NCBI RefSeq assembly: GCF_051857545.1
Contig: NZ_JBPZHB010000004.1
Location: forward strand, 496,001-560,000
DNA: 64,000 nucleotides
Direction: 5' to 3'
DNA from: Larkinella sp051857545
Lineage (GTDB): Bacteria > Bacteroidota > Bacteroidia > Cytophagales > Spirosomataceae
Positions 42,478 through 50,813 of the stretch are shown piece after piece (positions within the stretch are counted from its first letter, which is position 1; each line of letters starts with the position of its first letter). The notes under the pieces are model-generated. The model had not been told where the DNA came from. It saw nothing but the letters and a program-made list of their open reading frames with translations, and did no database searches. A program made the translations under genes and the position numbers.

Positions 42478-42681
42478 ATGAAAACATTCATTGAGGTAAC
42501 AAGGAGCAATAACCAAAAAGTCATGATCAACATAATCTCTATTCGATTAATTCTCAAGCACACTCATACGGGAAAGGCAGTCATTTCAATGGCAGGTCAA
42601 GGCAAGCAGGAGATTGAGTTTAGTACCGAAGAATCCTACGAGGAAGTTTATAAAATGATCAAAGAAATAGAGTTAATCTAA
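42478..42681 (+). CDS. Small hypothetical protein behind leader copy 1
   Basis: 67 aa (MKTFIEVTRSNNQKVMINII...), strand-rich then acidic helix; it looks like a small DUF1488/KTSC-type fold but I cannot assign it. It is followed 15 bases later by a terminator, so it is a single-gene unit with its own regulated leader. Confidence 0.6.
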   Translation: MKTFIEVTRSNNQKVMINIISIRLILKHTHTGKAVISMAGQGKQEIEFSTEESYEEVYKMIKEIELI

Positions 42682-42695
42682 CCATTGTCCCAGTG

Positions 42696-42725
42696 AGACC
42701 CGGCCTTATGACCGGGTCTTTTTTG
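42696..42725 (+). terminator. Rho-independent terminator
   Basis: AGACCCGG-N8-CCGGGTCT followed by a six-T run; ends the 42478 gene. Confidence 0.87.
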
Positions 42726-42849
42726 TTGTTTTCTGTATTAGATTGCGGTAGCAAAAAGGCTACCTTTTTTCTTTAAAACACTTGACTTCGCGGCAACAAA
42801 GTGCGTCCTTTGTTCTGTTAAACAAACAATATAACACGCAGACAGACAG

Positions 42850-43182
42850 ATGAATATCCAGAAAATGTTAAACAGAAAAATGACCAGAAATGAAATGAAA
42901 AACCAAATTATGGCACTCGAATTAGGCCGCTTATTCGAGACCAAAATTGAAGGCATGAACGTCGATCCCCACGAGCTGGCCTGGAAACTGACGCTGGCAG
43001 GAATCGCCGTCGAAGTCAATGCATTTAGCTTTTTGACGAAAAGCCGCTGGAAATTGAACACCACGCCCTGCGGCTTTGATTTGATTAGCCCCTTATTGGA
43101 AAATGGGATCGACGAATTCGTAACGGTTATCCGGGTAATTGATGAGATGGGCGCATACATTCAGCGTACTTCTTTTAAATAA
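42850..43182 (+). CDS. Hypothetical protein behind leader copy 2
   Basis: 110 aa, basic N-terminus (MNIQKMLNRKMTRNEMKNQI), then a mixed domain with WKLTLAGIAVEVNAFSFLTK. An in-frame second methionine region makes the exact start less sure, but the ATG at 42850 matches the leader spacing of copy 1. No family recognised. Its own terminator follows. Confidence 0.6.
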   Translation: MNIQKMLNRKMTRNEMKNQIMALELGRLFETKIEGMNVDPHELAWKLTLAGIAVEVNAFSFLTKSRWKLNTTPCGFDLISPLLENGIDEFVTVIRVIDEMGAYIQRTSFK

Positions 43183-43192
43183 CCGTAATTCA

Positions 43193-43225
43193 AATCAGAC
43201 CTTATCCAACCGATAAGGTCTGATT
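43193..43225 (+). terminator. Rho-independent terminator
   Basis: AATCAGACCTTATC paired with GATAAGGTCTGATT, 14 bp, followed by AAAAAATAG on this strand; the stem overlaps the end of the 42850 unit. Confidence 0.78.
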
Positions 43226-43436
43226 AAAAAATAGTTTAAGGCGTAATGGATTGTTTTACAGGGATTTAATGAATTTGTAAAAAGTTGCACTTTTTTTGCC
43301 CCTATTTTTGGTGTTTCGGTCTGTCATTCAGTAAGTTGTCAAAAAAGAAATTTTGTTTTTTGGCACTTTTCACTATTCTGACCCCGCCCTTTATCATTTA
43401 GGCGATCCCCAAAATAAAAATTTGGCGAATAGCTGT

Positions 43437-43510
43437 AGACGTGGGGAGTCCCCGTCTTTTTCCAGGGCAGGAGAGAAGTCGGTCGGTGCATTAGGTGATG
43501 CACCGACCGA
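43437..43510. terminator. Two hairpins past the terminase stop
   Basis: A 12-bp perfect stem TCGGTCGGTGCA / TGCACCGACCGA (43479-43510) abuts the terminase stop codon at 43511 and should end the late minus-strand transcript. A second hairpin, AGACGTGGGG-AGT-CCCCGTCT followed by TTTT (about 43437-43461), faces plus-strand transcription. Between 43226 and 43437 I see no gene. Confidence 0.72.
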
Positions 43511-45001
43511 TCAATAGAATTCAATCTCGAAGTCTTCGGTGGCCCGGGCCAGTCCGGTCTTGAGCCGCCGGATGATGTAGTAGTCGACCGTGTCCGACAA
43601 GTGGGTCGCCCGTTCCTGTTCGCCGTCTCCGCTCTCGGATGATTTGTCCTTCGAGTAGTCGGGCTGGATCGGGCTGTTCTCGATACTGATCACCGTTGCC
43701 TTGGCTCGCACTCCATCGATGCGAATCCGCCACTGGTCATCCACCTGCTCGGCCAGCAGCCGGTTGATGTCGTTGTGCTTATCCTTGTGCAAGGGGTTAT
43801 AGGTGATGGGTGCCGACACCACATCCCATCCGGCCTCGGTCAGGATGGCATCCACCTGCTCATACATGGTACGGTTACTACCGGCACTCTTATTCTTCCC
43901 ATTGCGGTCCCCGGTCAGTATGATTCGCTTCTTGGTATGGCTACTGTAGCGCTCTCCTATGGCCGTGGCCAGCGCCTGGGCCATGGTGCCCCCTTCCTGG
44001 GCCTCCTTCACAAACACGTTGTCCACCAAACGCCCGTATTCGTAGTCCTCCTGCCAGATGGTGGCGCTGGTGAAGTGGGCGTTAAAATCACAACTGGCCA
44101 CCAGGTATTGTTTGGAATTATAGAACAGCGCCCCGTCGAGCTGTAGTCGGTCGTCTTCATCGTGGTCCTCCAGCACGTGCTTCTCCCGGTTGAACGAAGG
44201 GTAGAAGGTTTTGGGCAGCTTGGAAATTCGCTTGCCCAAAACTTCGACCTCAAAATACATCTTCATTAAAATCCGCTTCAAATCCGGGATGTAATCGGCG
44301 GGTAAAAACGCCTGATTATCGACTGTTTTGACTTCCATGAAGTAGTAATTTTCGGGCTCCTTTTTGGCTAGCTCCTCAATTTCGTACATCCACTGGCCGT
44401 CCGGTGTCCAGGGCGGTGATGAAAATACGAAAAAAGAGTGATGCAGATAAGACGAAAATAATCCGGGGTTGGCCCGCAAGGTGGGCAAAACCACGGTCAA
44501 CCAGGCTTTCTTAAAATTCAAGCCTTCATCGACGACGTACATATCGAAGTTTGCCCCCCGGTTTTCCTCCGAGCTGAGTTTGAAACCCTCCAATTCGATG
44601 ATAAATCCATTGGCAAAACTGATGCAGTTTTCCCAGTTATCGGGGGCTTCGTAGGCTCGATCAAACGTTTTTGGTGGTTCTCTCCAGAGCACGTAATCAC
44701 CCTGACCGGTTTTGAAATCGTACTCGGAGCATTTCCAGCCTTTTTCCCAGCGGGCTTTCAATCCGGAGGTCAGTTTCGATTTGGCCTTGGCCACGGTTTT
44801 CACGCCCCAGCCACATTTGGCTTTCGGCATTTCCTCAGAGGCAATCTTGAGCAGATCGGCCAGGCTGATGGACTTACCCGATCCCCGCCCGCCGACCATG
44901 CCTGCCATTTTATAATGCTTCGAAACGACCGCATTCAGGAAATGCCCCTGTTTTTCATTGACTTCTAAAATTAGCTCTTCTTCGTTATCCGACGATTTCA
45001 T
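43511..45001 (-). CDS. terL: Phage terminase large subunit
   Basis: 496-aa DNA-packaging motor ATPase and nuclease. Walker A is GGRGSGKS (37-44), Walker B MYVVDEGLN, and the coupling region FVFSSPPWTPDG. The C-terminal RNase-H-like nuclease contains SCDFNAHFTSA and ILTGDRNGKN, both with acidic metal ligands. It overlaps the small-subunit candidate by 17 bases and is the last gene of the late transcript, directly before strong hairpins. Confidence 0.92.
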   Translation of the reverse strand: MKSSDNEEELILEVNEKQGHFLNAVVSKHYKMAGMVGGRGSGKSISLADLLKIASEEMPKAKCGWGVKTVAKAKSKLTSGLKARWEKGWKCSEYDFKTGQGDYVLWREPPKTFDRAYEAPDNWENCISFANGFIIELEGFKLSSEENRGANFDMYVVDEGLNFKKAWLTVVLPTLRANPGLFSSYLHHSFFVFSSPPWTPDGQWMYEIEELAKKEPENYYFMEVKTVDNQAFLPADYIPDLKRILMKMYFEVEVLGKRISKLPKTFYPSFNREKHVLEDHDEDDRLQLDGALFYNSKQYLVASCDFNAHFTSATIWQEDYEYGRLVDNVFVKEAQEGGTMAQALATAIGERYSSHTKKRIILTGDRNGKNKSAGSNRTMYEQVDAILTEAGWDVVSAPITYNPLHKDKHNDINRLLAEQVDDQWRIRIDGVRAKATVISIENSPIQPDYSKDKSSESGDGEQERATHLSDTVDYYIIRRLKTGLARATEDFEIEFY

Positions 45002-45548
45002 GGGTGGTGTCCTGGATTTTTGGAAAGAATTCTTTACCCATCGCTTCCTGGAATTGTTGAGCTTCCCCCCGGTTGATGTTCATGGTTCGCACTTTGATGA
45101 CCACTTTCTGTGGTTTTTTCTTCGATTCGGTGTCGACCTCCTGCTGGGTGTCGTAAGCGCCGTCGATTTTGGCGGCTTCCTTCAGCATGGCCGCCGTGGC
45201 CCGGTAGTCGCCCGCTTCTTCGGCCCGTTTGGCGGCCTGGCGGAACATTTCGGCGTAAACCGCTTTGACGCCTTCCTTATCCCGGCTGAGCTTCAATTCG
45301 CCGTAGGTCGCGTAGGCCATCGACAGGATCTCGCGGCCCCGGCGCTCCTGAAGCCGGTAAACCCGCTTGATCCGGGCCAGCACTTGGCCGTCACTGAAGC
45401 CGTCGCGCAGCCAGGCCCGCACCGATTCGATCTTTTCGAAGGTTTCCAACTGGGTCGGGGTTAGCTCCAGTTGGTCGTCGAGCAGAAACCGCTGATAGAT
45501 CGTCAGCTCCTCCTGGACTTTGATCAGGTATTGATTGTGCTGTCTCAT
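44985..45548 (-). CDS. Terminase small subunit candidate
   Basis: 187 aa, helical. The middle has an HTH-like section (VRAWLRDGFSDGQVLARIKR) and a basic patch. Position directly before terL with a 17-base overlap, size and helical content fit a DNA-recognising TerS; the sequence alone does not give a family match. Confidence 0.6.
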   Translation of the reverse strand: MRQHNQYLIKVQEELTIYQRFLLDDQLELTPTQLETFEKIESVRAWLRDGFSDGQVLARIKRVYRLQERRGREILSMAYATYGELKLSRDKEGVKAVYAEMFRQAAKRAEEAGDYRATAAMLKEAAKIDGAYDTQQEVDTESKKKPQKVVIKVRTMNINRGEAQQFQEAMGKEFFPKIQDTTHEIVG

Positions 45549-45596
45549 TGAAATGGTTGAAAATGACAGTTCTGGAAAAGGCCGCGATTTTTCGGC

Positions 45597-46007
45597 CTAG
45601 TCATTTTTCGGGGAAGTCGCGTATTTTCGCTCGACCAGCTCCGCTTCGTAGGCATCGCGCAGGCCCATCAGCCGGTTCAGCTCAGCCTCCCATCCGGCGG
45701 CTTTCTTGTGATCCGGACGTTCGGCCAGCTTGTCTTTGTACTTGGAAATATTCTTCCGGATTCGCCCCAGCTCAACCTGAATCTCCGCCACGGTCAGCCC
45801 GCTGGTGGTGGTCGTTGGCCTGGCCACCGGTTCGGGTTTGAAAGGCTGGCCGGTTTCAATTTCGTACCGTACAGCTTTCCACGCGCTGCGCAGCTCGATG
45901 ATCCGGTCGACCACGGCTTTGCGCCCGGCCACGTCGTCATCGTCGAAATCAGCCAGGCTATTCGACAAAAGAGCAGCGTCACGATGAAGACCATCGGCCT
46001 TCAGCAT
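45597..46007 (-). CDS. Hypothetical late protein
   Basis: 136 aa, two helical parts around a Pro/Thr linker (PEPVARPTTTTSGLTVAEIQ). It ends in TAG. A small virion or chaperone protein is possible from its place between capsid genes and terminase. No family recognised. Confidence 0.55.
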   Translation of the reverse strand: MLKADGLHRDAALLSNSLADFDDDDVAGRKAVVDRIIELRSAWKAVRYEIETGQPFKPEPVARPTTTTSGLTVAEIQVELGRIRKNISKYKDKLAERPDHKKAAGWEAELNRLMGLRDAYEAELVERKYATSPKND

Positions 46008-46045
46008 GAGCTGCTCTTTTAAAGGATTGCTACCGGTTAAGGCGA

Positions 46046-46417
46046 CTATTCGCTTTTTTTTTCAGCCGTTGCTTCGTCGGATGAGTCGGCCGTTTCCTCG
46101 TTGGGTGTGGTTTCGTCAGAAATCTCATCCGGATCTGCGGTTTGCTCCGTCTCGGTGGGAGCGGGCTCCGCTTGTTTTTCAGGTTCCGGAGCCGGTGGCG
46201 TAACGTTTTTGGCCGGTGCCCGCGATGGGGCCTGGGGCGTTTTTGGAGCCGCCGGGGGAACCGGTTTTTTCGGGGCCGGTGCCTGACCCGGATTCAGTGC
46301 AGCCTGGTAAGCCGCTTCGGCCGCATCGAGCACGGCCTTTGTTTCTTTCGTCTGGTGCGAGGTGTGATTCATCCGGGCCAGATCCCGGGTTCCTTTCAGT
46401 CTTTTTAACTCTTCCAT
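46046..46417 (-). CDS. Acidic, Pro/Ala-rich late protein
   Basis: 123 aa. A basic helical start (MEELKRLKGTRDLARMNHTS) leads to a low-complexity Pro/Ala/Lys segment and a very acidic, Thr/Glu-rich tail. Its start codon overlaps the stop of the preceding ORF as TAATG (46417). Likely disordered; possibly a virion or scaffold accessory. Confidence 0.55.
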   Translation of the reverse strand: MEELKRLKGTRDLARMNHTSHQTKETKAVLDAAEAAYQAALNPGQAPAPKKPVPPAAPKTPQAPSRAPAKNVTPPAPEPEKQAEPAPTETEQTADPDEISDETTPNEETADSSDEATAEKKSE

Positions 46418-46632
46418 TACGCTTTCGTTGGGGCTTCAGCCTCTAAGCTGAGTGCCGGTGAAACTTTCTTTTCAACAACTTCGACATACCGGCCCGGGTG
46501 CTGCGAAGCGACCAGTTCGGCCTGCTCGACCGTCAGTTCGCCGACCGGAATGGTCCGGCTGCCGATGCCGATGTGAACCGCCGGATCACAGAGCACCCGC
46601 ACGGTTTTTACTTTGGTGGTTGGCGTTGCCAT
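46417..46632 (-). CDS. Small hypothetical late protein
   Basis: 71 aa with VRVLCDPAVHIGIGSRTIPV and a helix VEQAELVASQHPGRYVEVV. The composition looks like short head or tail accessory proteins whose residues read 'G..TIP.GE....EA..L....P..V'. Translationally coupled to the acidic protein downstream by TAATG. Confidence 0.55.
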   Translation of the reverse strand: MATPTTKVKTVRVLCDPAVHIGIGSRTIPVGELTVEQAELVASQHPGRYVEVVEKKVSPALSLEAEAPTKA

Positions 46633-46645
46633 ACGAATAAAAAAA

Positions 46646-46678
46646 GCGCTACAGGCGGGCAGGCCCGGACTGTAGCGC
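46646..46678 (-). terminator. Terminator after the 239-aa late gene
   Basis: GCGCTACAG / CTGTAGCGC, 9 bp. On the minus strand a seven-T run follows, 15 bases after the stop at 46693. It divides the late region into separate transcripts, or reduces reading into the terminase genes. Confidence 0.8.
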
Positions 46679-46692
46679 GGTGAAAAAACAAT

Positions 46693-47412
46693 TTATACAA
46701 TACCCGGAAGTGTGACGGTGTCGGCCAGAATCGGGCAGCCAAACATGTAGCCATCCTGTTTTGCCTTCAACGTCCACTCCCGGCGGTCCGAACCTTTTGC
46801 CCCCGACGTGTGGGTAATTTCAAACTGGAGCCCCGAGAAGCTGGCTCCCACCACCTGCCGCTGGCCATCGTTGAGTGTGGCCACCGCCACCACCTCCTGG
46901 TTAAGCAGTTTTTCGATGGCCGCACATTGTTCCTTCGAATAGCCCGCAATTTTGACCTCGATGGCGTGTTCCCAGCTCTGGTAACCCGACGCGCCCTTCA
47001 TGTTGTGGTCGATCTTCAGGGAGTTATCCGAAACCTGCACTTCCACAAACGTACCGGCCGCCACGGCAGGTGGCCCCACCACCGCAGCCGACATCGTGGG
47101 GGCCGTGGCCAGTTCGCCGTCGACGATCGTTTCCAGCGTCGGCCAGTCGGTAGTGATCATGTCGATCGGCGCCAGAAACAACCGGCGGCCACCGCCCGGG
47201 TTGGCCACGCCCTGTTTGGGTTTTTTCAGGGCCGCCAGCGCCCCCAGTGCCAGGCCGCTGCCGTCGAACAGGGCAAAACCCGTCAGGGCCTGCACGCCGT
47301 ACGAAACCGCTGGAATCACGGCCACACCGGCCACCACATTACCCGTCGCCTGGGTCACCAGAGCACTGAGCATAATCAGGCTCAGCCCGAAAATAATTTT
47401 AACTGCTTTCAT
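46693..47412 (-). CDS. Late structural-type protein with hydrophobic N-terminus
   Basis: 239 aa. The first 60 residues are strongly hydrophobic (MKAVKIIFGLSLIMLSALVT, then a second hydrophobic stretch to about residue 62), unlike a soluble virion protein. Residues about 75-239 are a polar beta-rich domain ending in GSDRREWTLKAKQDGYMFGC. Position right after the capsid suggests a major tail or head-decoration protein, yet the N-terminus implies membrane insertion or a processed leader. Confidence 0.5.
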   Translation of the reverse strand: MKAVKIIFGLSLIMLSALVTQATGNVVAGVAVIPAVSYGVQALTGFALFDGSGLALGALAALKKPKQGVANPGGGRRLFLAPIDMITTDWPTLETIVDGELATAPTMSAAVVGPPAVAAGTFVEVQVSDNSLKIDHNMKGASGYQSWEHAIEVKIAGYSKEQCAAIEKLLNQEVVAVATLNDGQRQVVGASFSGLQFEITHTSGAKGSDRREWTLKAKQDGYMFGCPILADTVTLPGIV

Positions 47413-47456
47413 GGAATTGAAAAAATAAAAGGGATTTGAAAATACGATAGGGAGAG

Positions 47457-47480
47457 AGCCCGCCCCGATCGGGGCGGGCT
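47457..47480. terminator. GC-rich hairpin between capsid and next gene
   Basis: AGCCCGCCCC-GATC-GGGGCGGGCT, 10-bp perfect stem with no T run on either strand. It might stabilise the capsid mRNA 3' end or slow transcription. Confidence 0.55.
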
Positions 47481-47497
47481 GATCAACGGGAGATCGG

Positions 47498-48472
47498 TTA
47501 GATCTGGTCGTTGATAAACAGCAGGTCGGGGCTGGCGTAGTCGAAACCGACCGACACGCGGATGGAGAGCTGCCAGCTTTTCACCTGCCGCACGATGCTG
47601 ATTGAGTAGACGCCCGGCGCTTCGTTGGCGATGAATTTAAGGTTCTCCTTCGGCGTGATGGCCATCGTATTTTTACCCGTCAGGCCCGGATCGATCACGA
47701 ACCGGATGTTCGAGTAATCGTCGAGCGTAGCCGGTTGCTCACTGGGTCCCACGTGCTCTTTAAACAGCGTCCGGCGGTTCCGGCGGTACTTGTCGTAAGT
47801 CACCTGCGAGAGATAGAAGTTCAGCGGCACGTTCAGCAGGTCCTCCCGGGTGGAAACCATCAGTTGGGCCAGGCCATTGACCTGCTCGTAGGTGTTCGCA
47901 TCGGTCAGCGTGTCTTCACCGTCGAAGACGTGGCTGGCTTTAATATCCCCGCCCGCAGCCCGTCCGGTGGCAAATCGTTTCAGGAAGCCATCGGCGATGT
48001 TTTCGGCCCCCACCGGTGTGGTGTTGTAAATGCCCTTCCAGGCGGTTTTGGTGCGCACGAACTGGAAGTGGGCGGCAATGATCTGGCGCACGAAGAACAG
48101 CTCGAACGGATTGTCGCGGATCTCGGCTTCCGATCGGGTGAGCTCCATGACCCAGCCCAGGTAGGAGCGGTAGGCTTTTTTGATGTCCTCCAGGGTAATC
48201 TCCAGGTCGATGTCGCCTTCGGTAAACTGGGCGTAGCGGCTGTTGATGTTCACCGCTTTCTGACCCGTAAAGGTCTGGCTGGCGGCTTTGAAGGCATCGA
48301 CGAACTCAACCGACAGCAGCAGGCCCCGGTCGCGGATAATTTCGGTAGAGAAATCGTTGCGCAGGCTGGCCACGCCATCCATCACCGCGTTGATGATGGT
48401 GATGTTGCCCATTTGCTCCACCACCCGTTGCAGGTCGGTGTGAAAATTGGTGAAATCAAGTACTTGTGGCAT
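47498..48472 (-). CDS. Major capsid protein candidate
   Basis: 324 aa from ATG 48472 (MPQVLDFTNFHTDLQRVVEQ); upstream in-frame sequence to 48661 is low-complexity and overlaps the scaffold gene. The protein has the layout of Bacteroidota phage capsids: helical N-arm, DRGLLLSVEFVDAFK, a central domain, and a C-terminal RFVIDPGLTG...SIVRQVKSWQLSIRVSVGFD P-domain-like end. Location after protease and scaffold supports it. There is no direct motif that proves the HK97 fold. Confidence 0.7.
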   Translation of the reverse strand: MPQVLDFTNFHTDLQRVVEQMGNITIINAVMDGVASLRNDFSTEIIRDRGLLLSVEFVDAFKAASQTFTGQKAVNINSRYAQFTEGDIDLEITLEDIKKAYRSYLGWVMELTRSEAEIRDNPFELFFVRQIIAAHFQFVRTKTAWKGIYNTTPVGAENIADGFLKRFATGRAAGGDIKASHVFDGEDTLTDANTYEQVNGLAQLMVSTREDLLNVPLNFYLSQVTYDKYRRNRRTLFKEHVGPSEQPATLDDYSNIRFVIDPGLTGKNTMAITPKENLKFIANEAPGVYSISIVRQVKSWQLSIRVSVGFDYASPDLLFINDQI

Positions 48473-48524
48473 TGGGATAAAAAAGAAAAAAGTGAAAAAG
48501 AAACGAACGGTGACCGCTTCGGGC

Positions 48525-49001
48525 TTACACCAGGGCTTTGCGTTTGCGGAGCAGGGCCAGGGCGTCGGCGGTGGCGGCCGACAGCTCGGCGGTTTCCGGC
48601 TGGGTGCGGTTAACCGCATCGTTGCCCGGCAGTTTGGTGCCGCTGGCGCTCTGTTTGTCATGCCAGGCTTTGTACTTGTCGCGGTCGGCTTCCGCCGTAG
48701 CCAGTTTGTCCTGTAGTTCGGTGACCGTGCTTTTCAGGCCCGTCACTTCACCCGCAATCTTTTGCTGGGCGGTCAGGTCCGACTCCAGTTGGGTGATCCG
48801 GGCTTGGGCCGTGGCCAGGTCGGCAGGCGCTTCGACTGGTTTGTCCCCGGGAAGGGCGGCTTCCAATTTCTGGTTCAGCACGGCAGCTTCCTGCTCGGCT
48901 TTCAGCACGTCTTCCTGGGAGGCATTCTCCAGAAACGATTTGGCAAACGAGGGCAGCAGCCGCATCAGCAGACTGCCGCCCGATTGGGTGTTTTTAGACA
49001 T
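48525..49001 (-). CDS. Scaffold-like coiled-coil protein
   Basis: 158 aa. A long coiled coil covers about 35-115 (EDVLKAEQEAAVLNQKLEAA, TVTELQDKLATAEADRDKYK), with a polar tail ending in LLRKRKALV. It lies between the S49 protease (8-base overlap) and the capsid, the normal place for a scaffold that is cleaved during head maturation. Confidence 0.68.
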   Translation of the reverse strand: MSKNTQSGGSLLMRLLPSFAKSFLENASQEDVLKAEQEAAVLNQKLEAALPGDKPVEAPADLATAQARITQLESDLTAQQKIAGEVTGLKSTVTELQDKLATAEADRDKYKAWHDKQSASGTKLPGNDAVNRTQPETAELSAATADALALLRKRKALV

Positions 49002-49851
49002 AGTTTTTAGAAAGTGAAATGACTTTTTGGTAAGCCGCCTGCTGGTCCCCGATCCGGTCGGCCAGGCCCAGGCGGATGGCGTCGGCGGCTCCGTACACCT
49101 GGCCGGTGAAGACGTCGTCCGACTTGATTTTCGAGCCCCGGCCCGCCCGCACGGCCCCTTTGAACACCTTGTTGCTCACGTCCAGACTGCGCTGAATGTC
49201 GGCCACGGTCTTTTCGTCGAGCGGCTCAATGGCGTTGGGCTTGGCCTTGTCGACCGATCCCGACGAACGGAAAATCTGGACCGCGACGCCCTGCTGCTCC
49301 AGTTGTTTGGCGTAGTTGGCGTGGATATACATCGTGCCGATCGAGCCGATGGCCACCGTGGGCCCCGGGCGCATGATGATCTCATTGGCGGGCGAAGCCG
49401 ACCAGTAGGCCGCCGACGCGCAGAAACCGACCAGGGCAACCACCGGTTTTTTCTGATTCAAAGCCGCCACGGCGGCCGCCAGCTCATCGGTCGAATCGAC
49501 GGTGCCCCCGCCCGAATTGTAATCCAGGATCACGCCCTTCTTGGCGTCGTTGTCGGCAATGCTGCCCAGCATCCGGATCAGAAACGTATTGGAGAAATAG
49601 TTGTCGTAGGAGTAGCCCCGCGACATCGTGCCGTAAATGGGAATGACCGGCACCTCGCCTTTGGCCCCCACGCTGAGCCGGTCGGCCCAGTAGCCCTCCG
49701 GCGTATAATCGACGGCGGCCATGGCAGCCGCCGAAACCTCGGGATGGCCCGTCAGGTACGGTTTGAATTGATTGGCCAGCAGGGCGGCCCTGATGCCTTC
49801 TTCCTGAGCCTGGTGAATGGCCCAAAGGCCGGAAATGAGTGATCCCGTCAT
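48994..49851 (-). CDS. S49-family serine peptidase (prohead protease)
   Basis: 285 aa, SppA/S49-like. Features: VIPIYGTMSRGYSYDNY, VILDYNSGGGTVDSTDELA and GFCASAAYWSASPANEI, the last giving the nucleophile serine; PTVAIGSIGTMYI follows. Phage S49/ClpP-like peptidases mature the scaffold and capsid, and the two genes right downstream are the scaffold and capsid candidates. Confidence 0.86.
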   Translation of the reverse strand: MTGSLISGLWAIHQAQEEGIRAALLANQFKPYLTGHPEVSAAAMAAVDYTPEGYWADRLSVGAKGEVPVIPIYGTMSRGYSYDNYFSNTFLIRMLGSIADNDAKKGVILDYNSGGGTVDSTDELAAAVAALNQKKPVVALVGFCASAAYWSASPANEIIMRPGPTVAIGSIGTMYIHANYAKQLEQQGVAVQIFRSSGSVDKAKPNAIEPLDEKTVADIQRSLDVSNKVFKGAVRAGRGSKIKSDDVFTGQVYGAADAIRLGLADRIGDQQAAYQKVISLSKNYV

Positions 49852-49918
49852 GGTCGACGCTGTTATTGCGGTACGAAAATGACGGGATCGGAATCGGAAG
49901 GAAAGGACACAAAACCCG

Positions 49919-50302
49919 CTAATTCACCCACCAGCTCCGCCCAAACCAGCGGCAGGCCCAGTACATGATTCGGTTGCGTAGCGCCCGGTCCGCTTCGGCT
50001 TCATCCAGTCGTTTCCAATACTCCAGATCGGCCAGGCGTCGGGCCAGGTCCGTGCCCAGCTGGGCTTCCCCCAGCCGGTGGTCATACCAGTAATCATGCA
50101 GCAGCGAGGCCCGGTTGTGCCGCCCGATCGGCGGAAAAAGACCCCAGAGCAGGGTAGGGGTGCTGGCAAAATCCGTCACGTAACCCACCGGAACAGTCAC
50201 CGGCCCCAGCAGGGTCGTGTACGTAATCGCCTGGGTAACTACCCACCGGTCGGGTTTTTGGGGATCTTCCTCCAGGTAGCGCACGTAAATCCCGTTTTCC
50301 AT
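49919..50302 (-). CDS. DUF1353 phage protein
   Basis: 127 aa. The DUF1353 signature is visible: ITVPVGYVTDFASTP-like VTVPVGYVTDFASTPTLLWG and RASLLHDYWYD. DUF1353 occurs in phage tail/lysis regions; function is unknown. It ends with TAG, which shows that TAG serves as a stop in this region. Confidence 0.85.
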   Translation of the reverse strand: MENGIYVRYLEEDPQKPDRWVVTQAITYTTLLGPVTVPVGYVTDFASTPTLLWGLFPPIGRHNRASLLHDYWYDHRLGEAQLGTDLARRLADLEYWKRLDEAEADRALRNRIMYWACRWFGRSWWVN

Positions 50303-50303
50303 C

Positions 50304-50813
50304 TTAAAATTCGTTTAGGGCGTCTTTTTCGCGGATAATGTTGCTCAGCATCAGATACACCACCACCAGGTACGGTTCCGATCCGGTCAGCGGCAAGCCC
50401 TGGGCCTGCAAGTGCGGAAGGGCCATCGACTGGAAGAAATGAATTTCCGGAAGGGCGTTCGGCGCATCGTAAGCCACCAACGCCCCGGTCTGAGCATCCC
50501 GGAACGAATCGCGGGTCGTGCGGGTGATTTCGAGTGGTTGAAGACGCGACAGGCGTTCGCGCTGCACCGAAGGGGATAGCGTTCCGTCGCGTTGAACGGC
50601 CTCGAACAGGTCCTGTCCAGCCGCATCGAAGACCCGCAGTTCAAAAATAACCGTGATCTCCAGATCGGCATCGAAGGTCAGCCGCTTCAGCCGAACCCGG
50701 CGCTGCATGCCTGCGGCCAGCAGGGGGGTGGGGGAAATCGACAGGTCGATCCCGGTAATCAATCCCGCCGGATCGATCACCAGCCCCAATTGCTTTAAAA
50801 CCGTGTTTTCCAT
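50304..50813 (-). CDS. Hypothetical tail-region protein
   Basis: 169 aa, beta-rich (LVIDPAGLITGIDLSISPTP), no signal. It sits between the fibre-like gene (adjacent stop/start) and the DUF1353 gene (1-base gap), so all three are cotranscribed. Probably a minor tail or assembly protein by position. Confidence 0.55.
   Translation of the reverse strand: MENTVLKQLGLVIDPAGLITGIDLSISPTPLLAAGMQRRVRLKRLTFDADLEITVIFELRVFDAAGQDLFEAVQRDGTLSPSVQRERLSRLQPLEITRTTRDSFRDAQTGALVAYDAPNALPEIHFFQSMALPHLQAQGLPLTGSEPYLVVVYLMLSNIIREKDALNEF

Larger units (their letters stand above)
42411..42842 (+). promoter_or_regulatory. Duplicated leader (42411-42470 and 42781-42842), second copy with operator 42748-42763
   Basis: A 31-base word beginning CTTGACTTCGCGGCAACAAA is identical at 42411-42441 and 42781-42811. 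Both are followed by an AT-rich spacer and ATATAACACGCAGA (42457-42470 and 42829-42842) 8-9 bases before the ATG of a small gene. In each case a GTAGC-N6-GCTAC dyad lies about 18-19 bases upstream of the leader. The unit looks like a promoter/5' UTR cassette copied in front of two unrelated ORFs. Confidence 0.7.

Noticed and set aside
47498..48661. Capsid gene starting at 48661
   Set aside because: The extra 63 residues are low-complexity, overlap the scaffold gene and its gap; the ATG at 48472 gives a normal capsid N-terminus.
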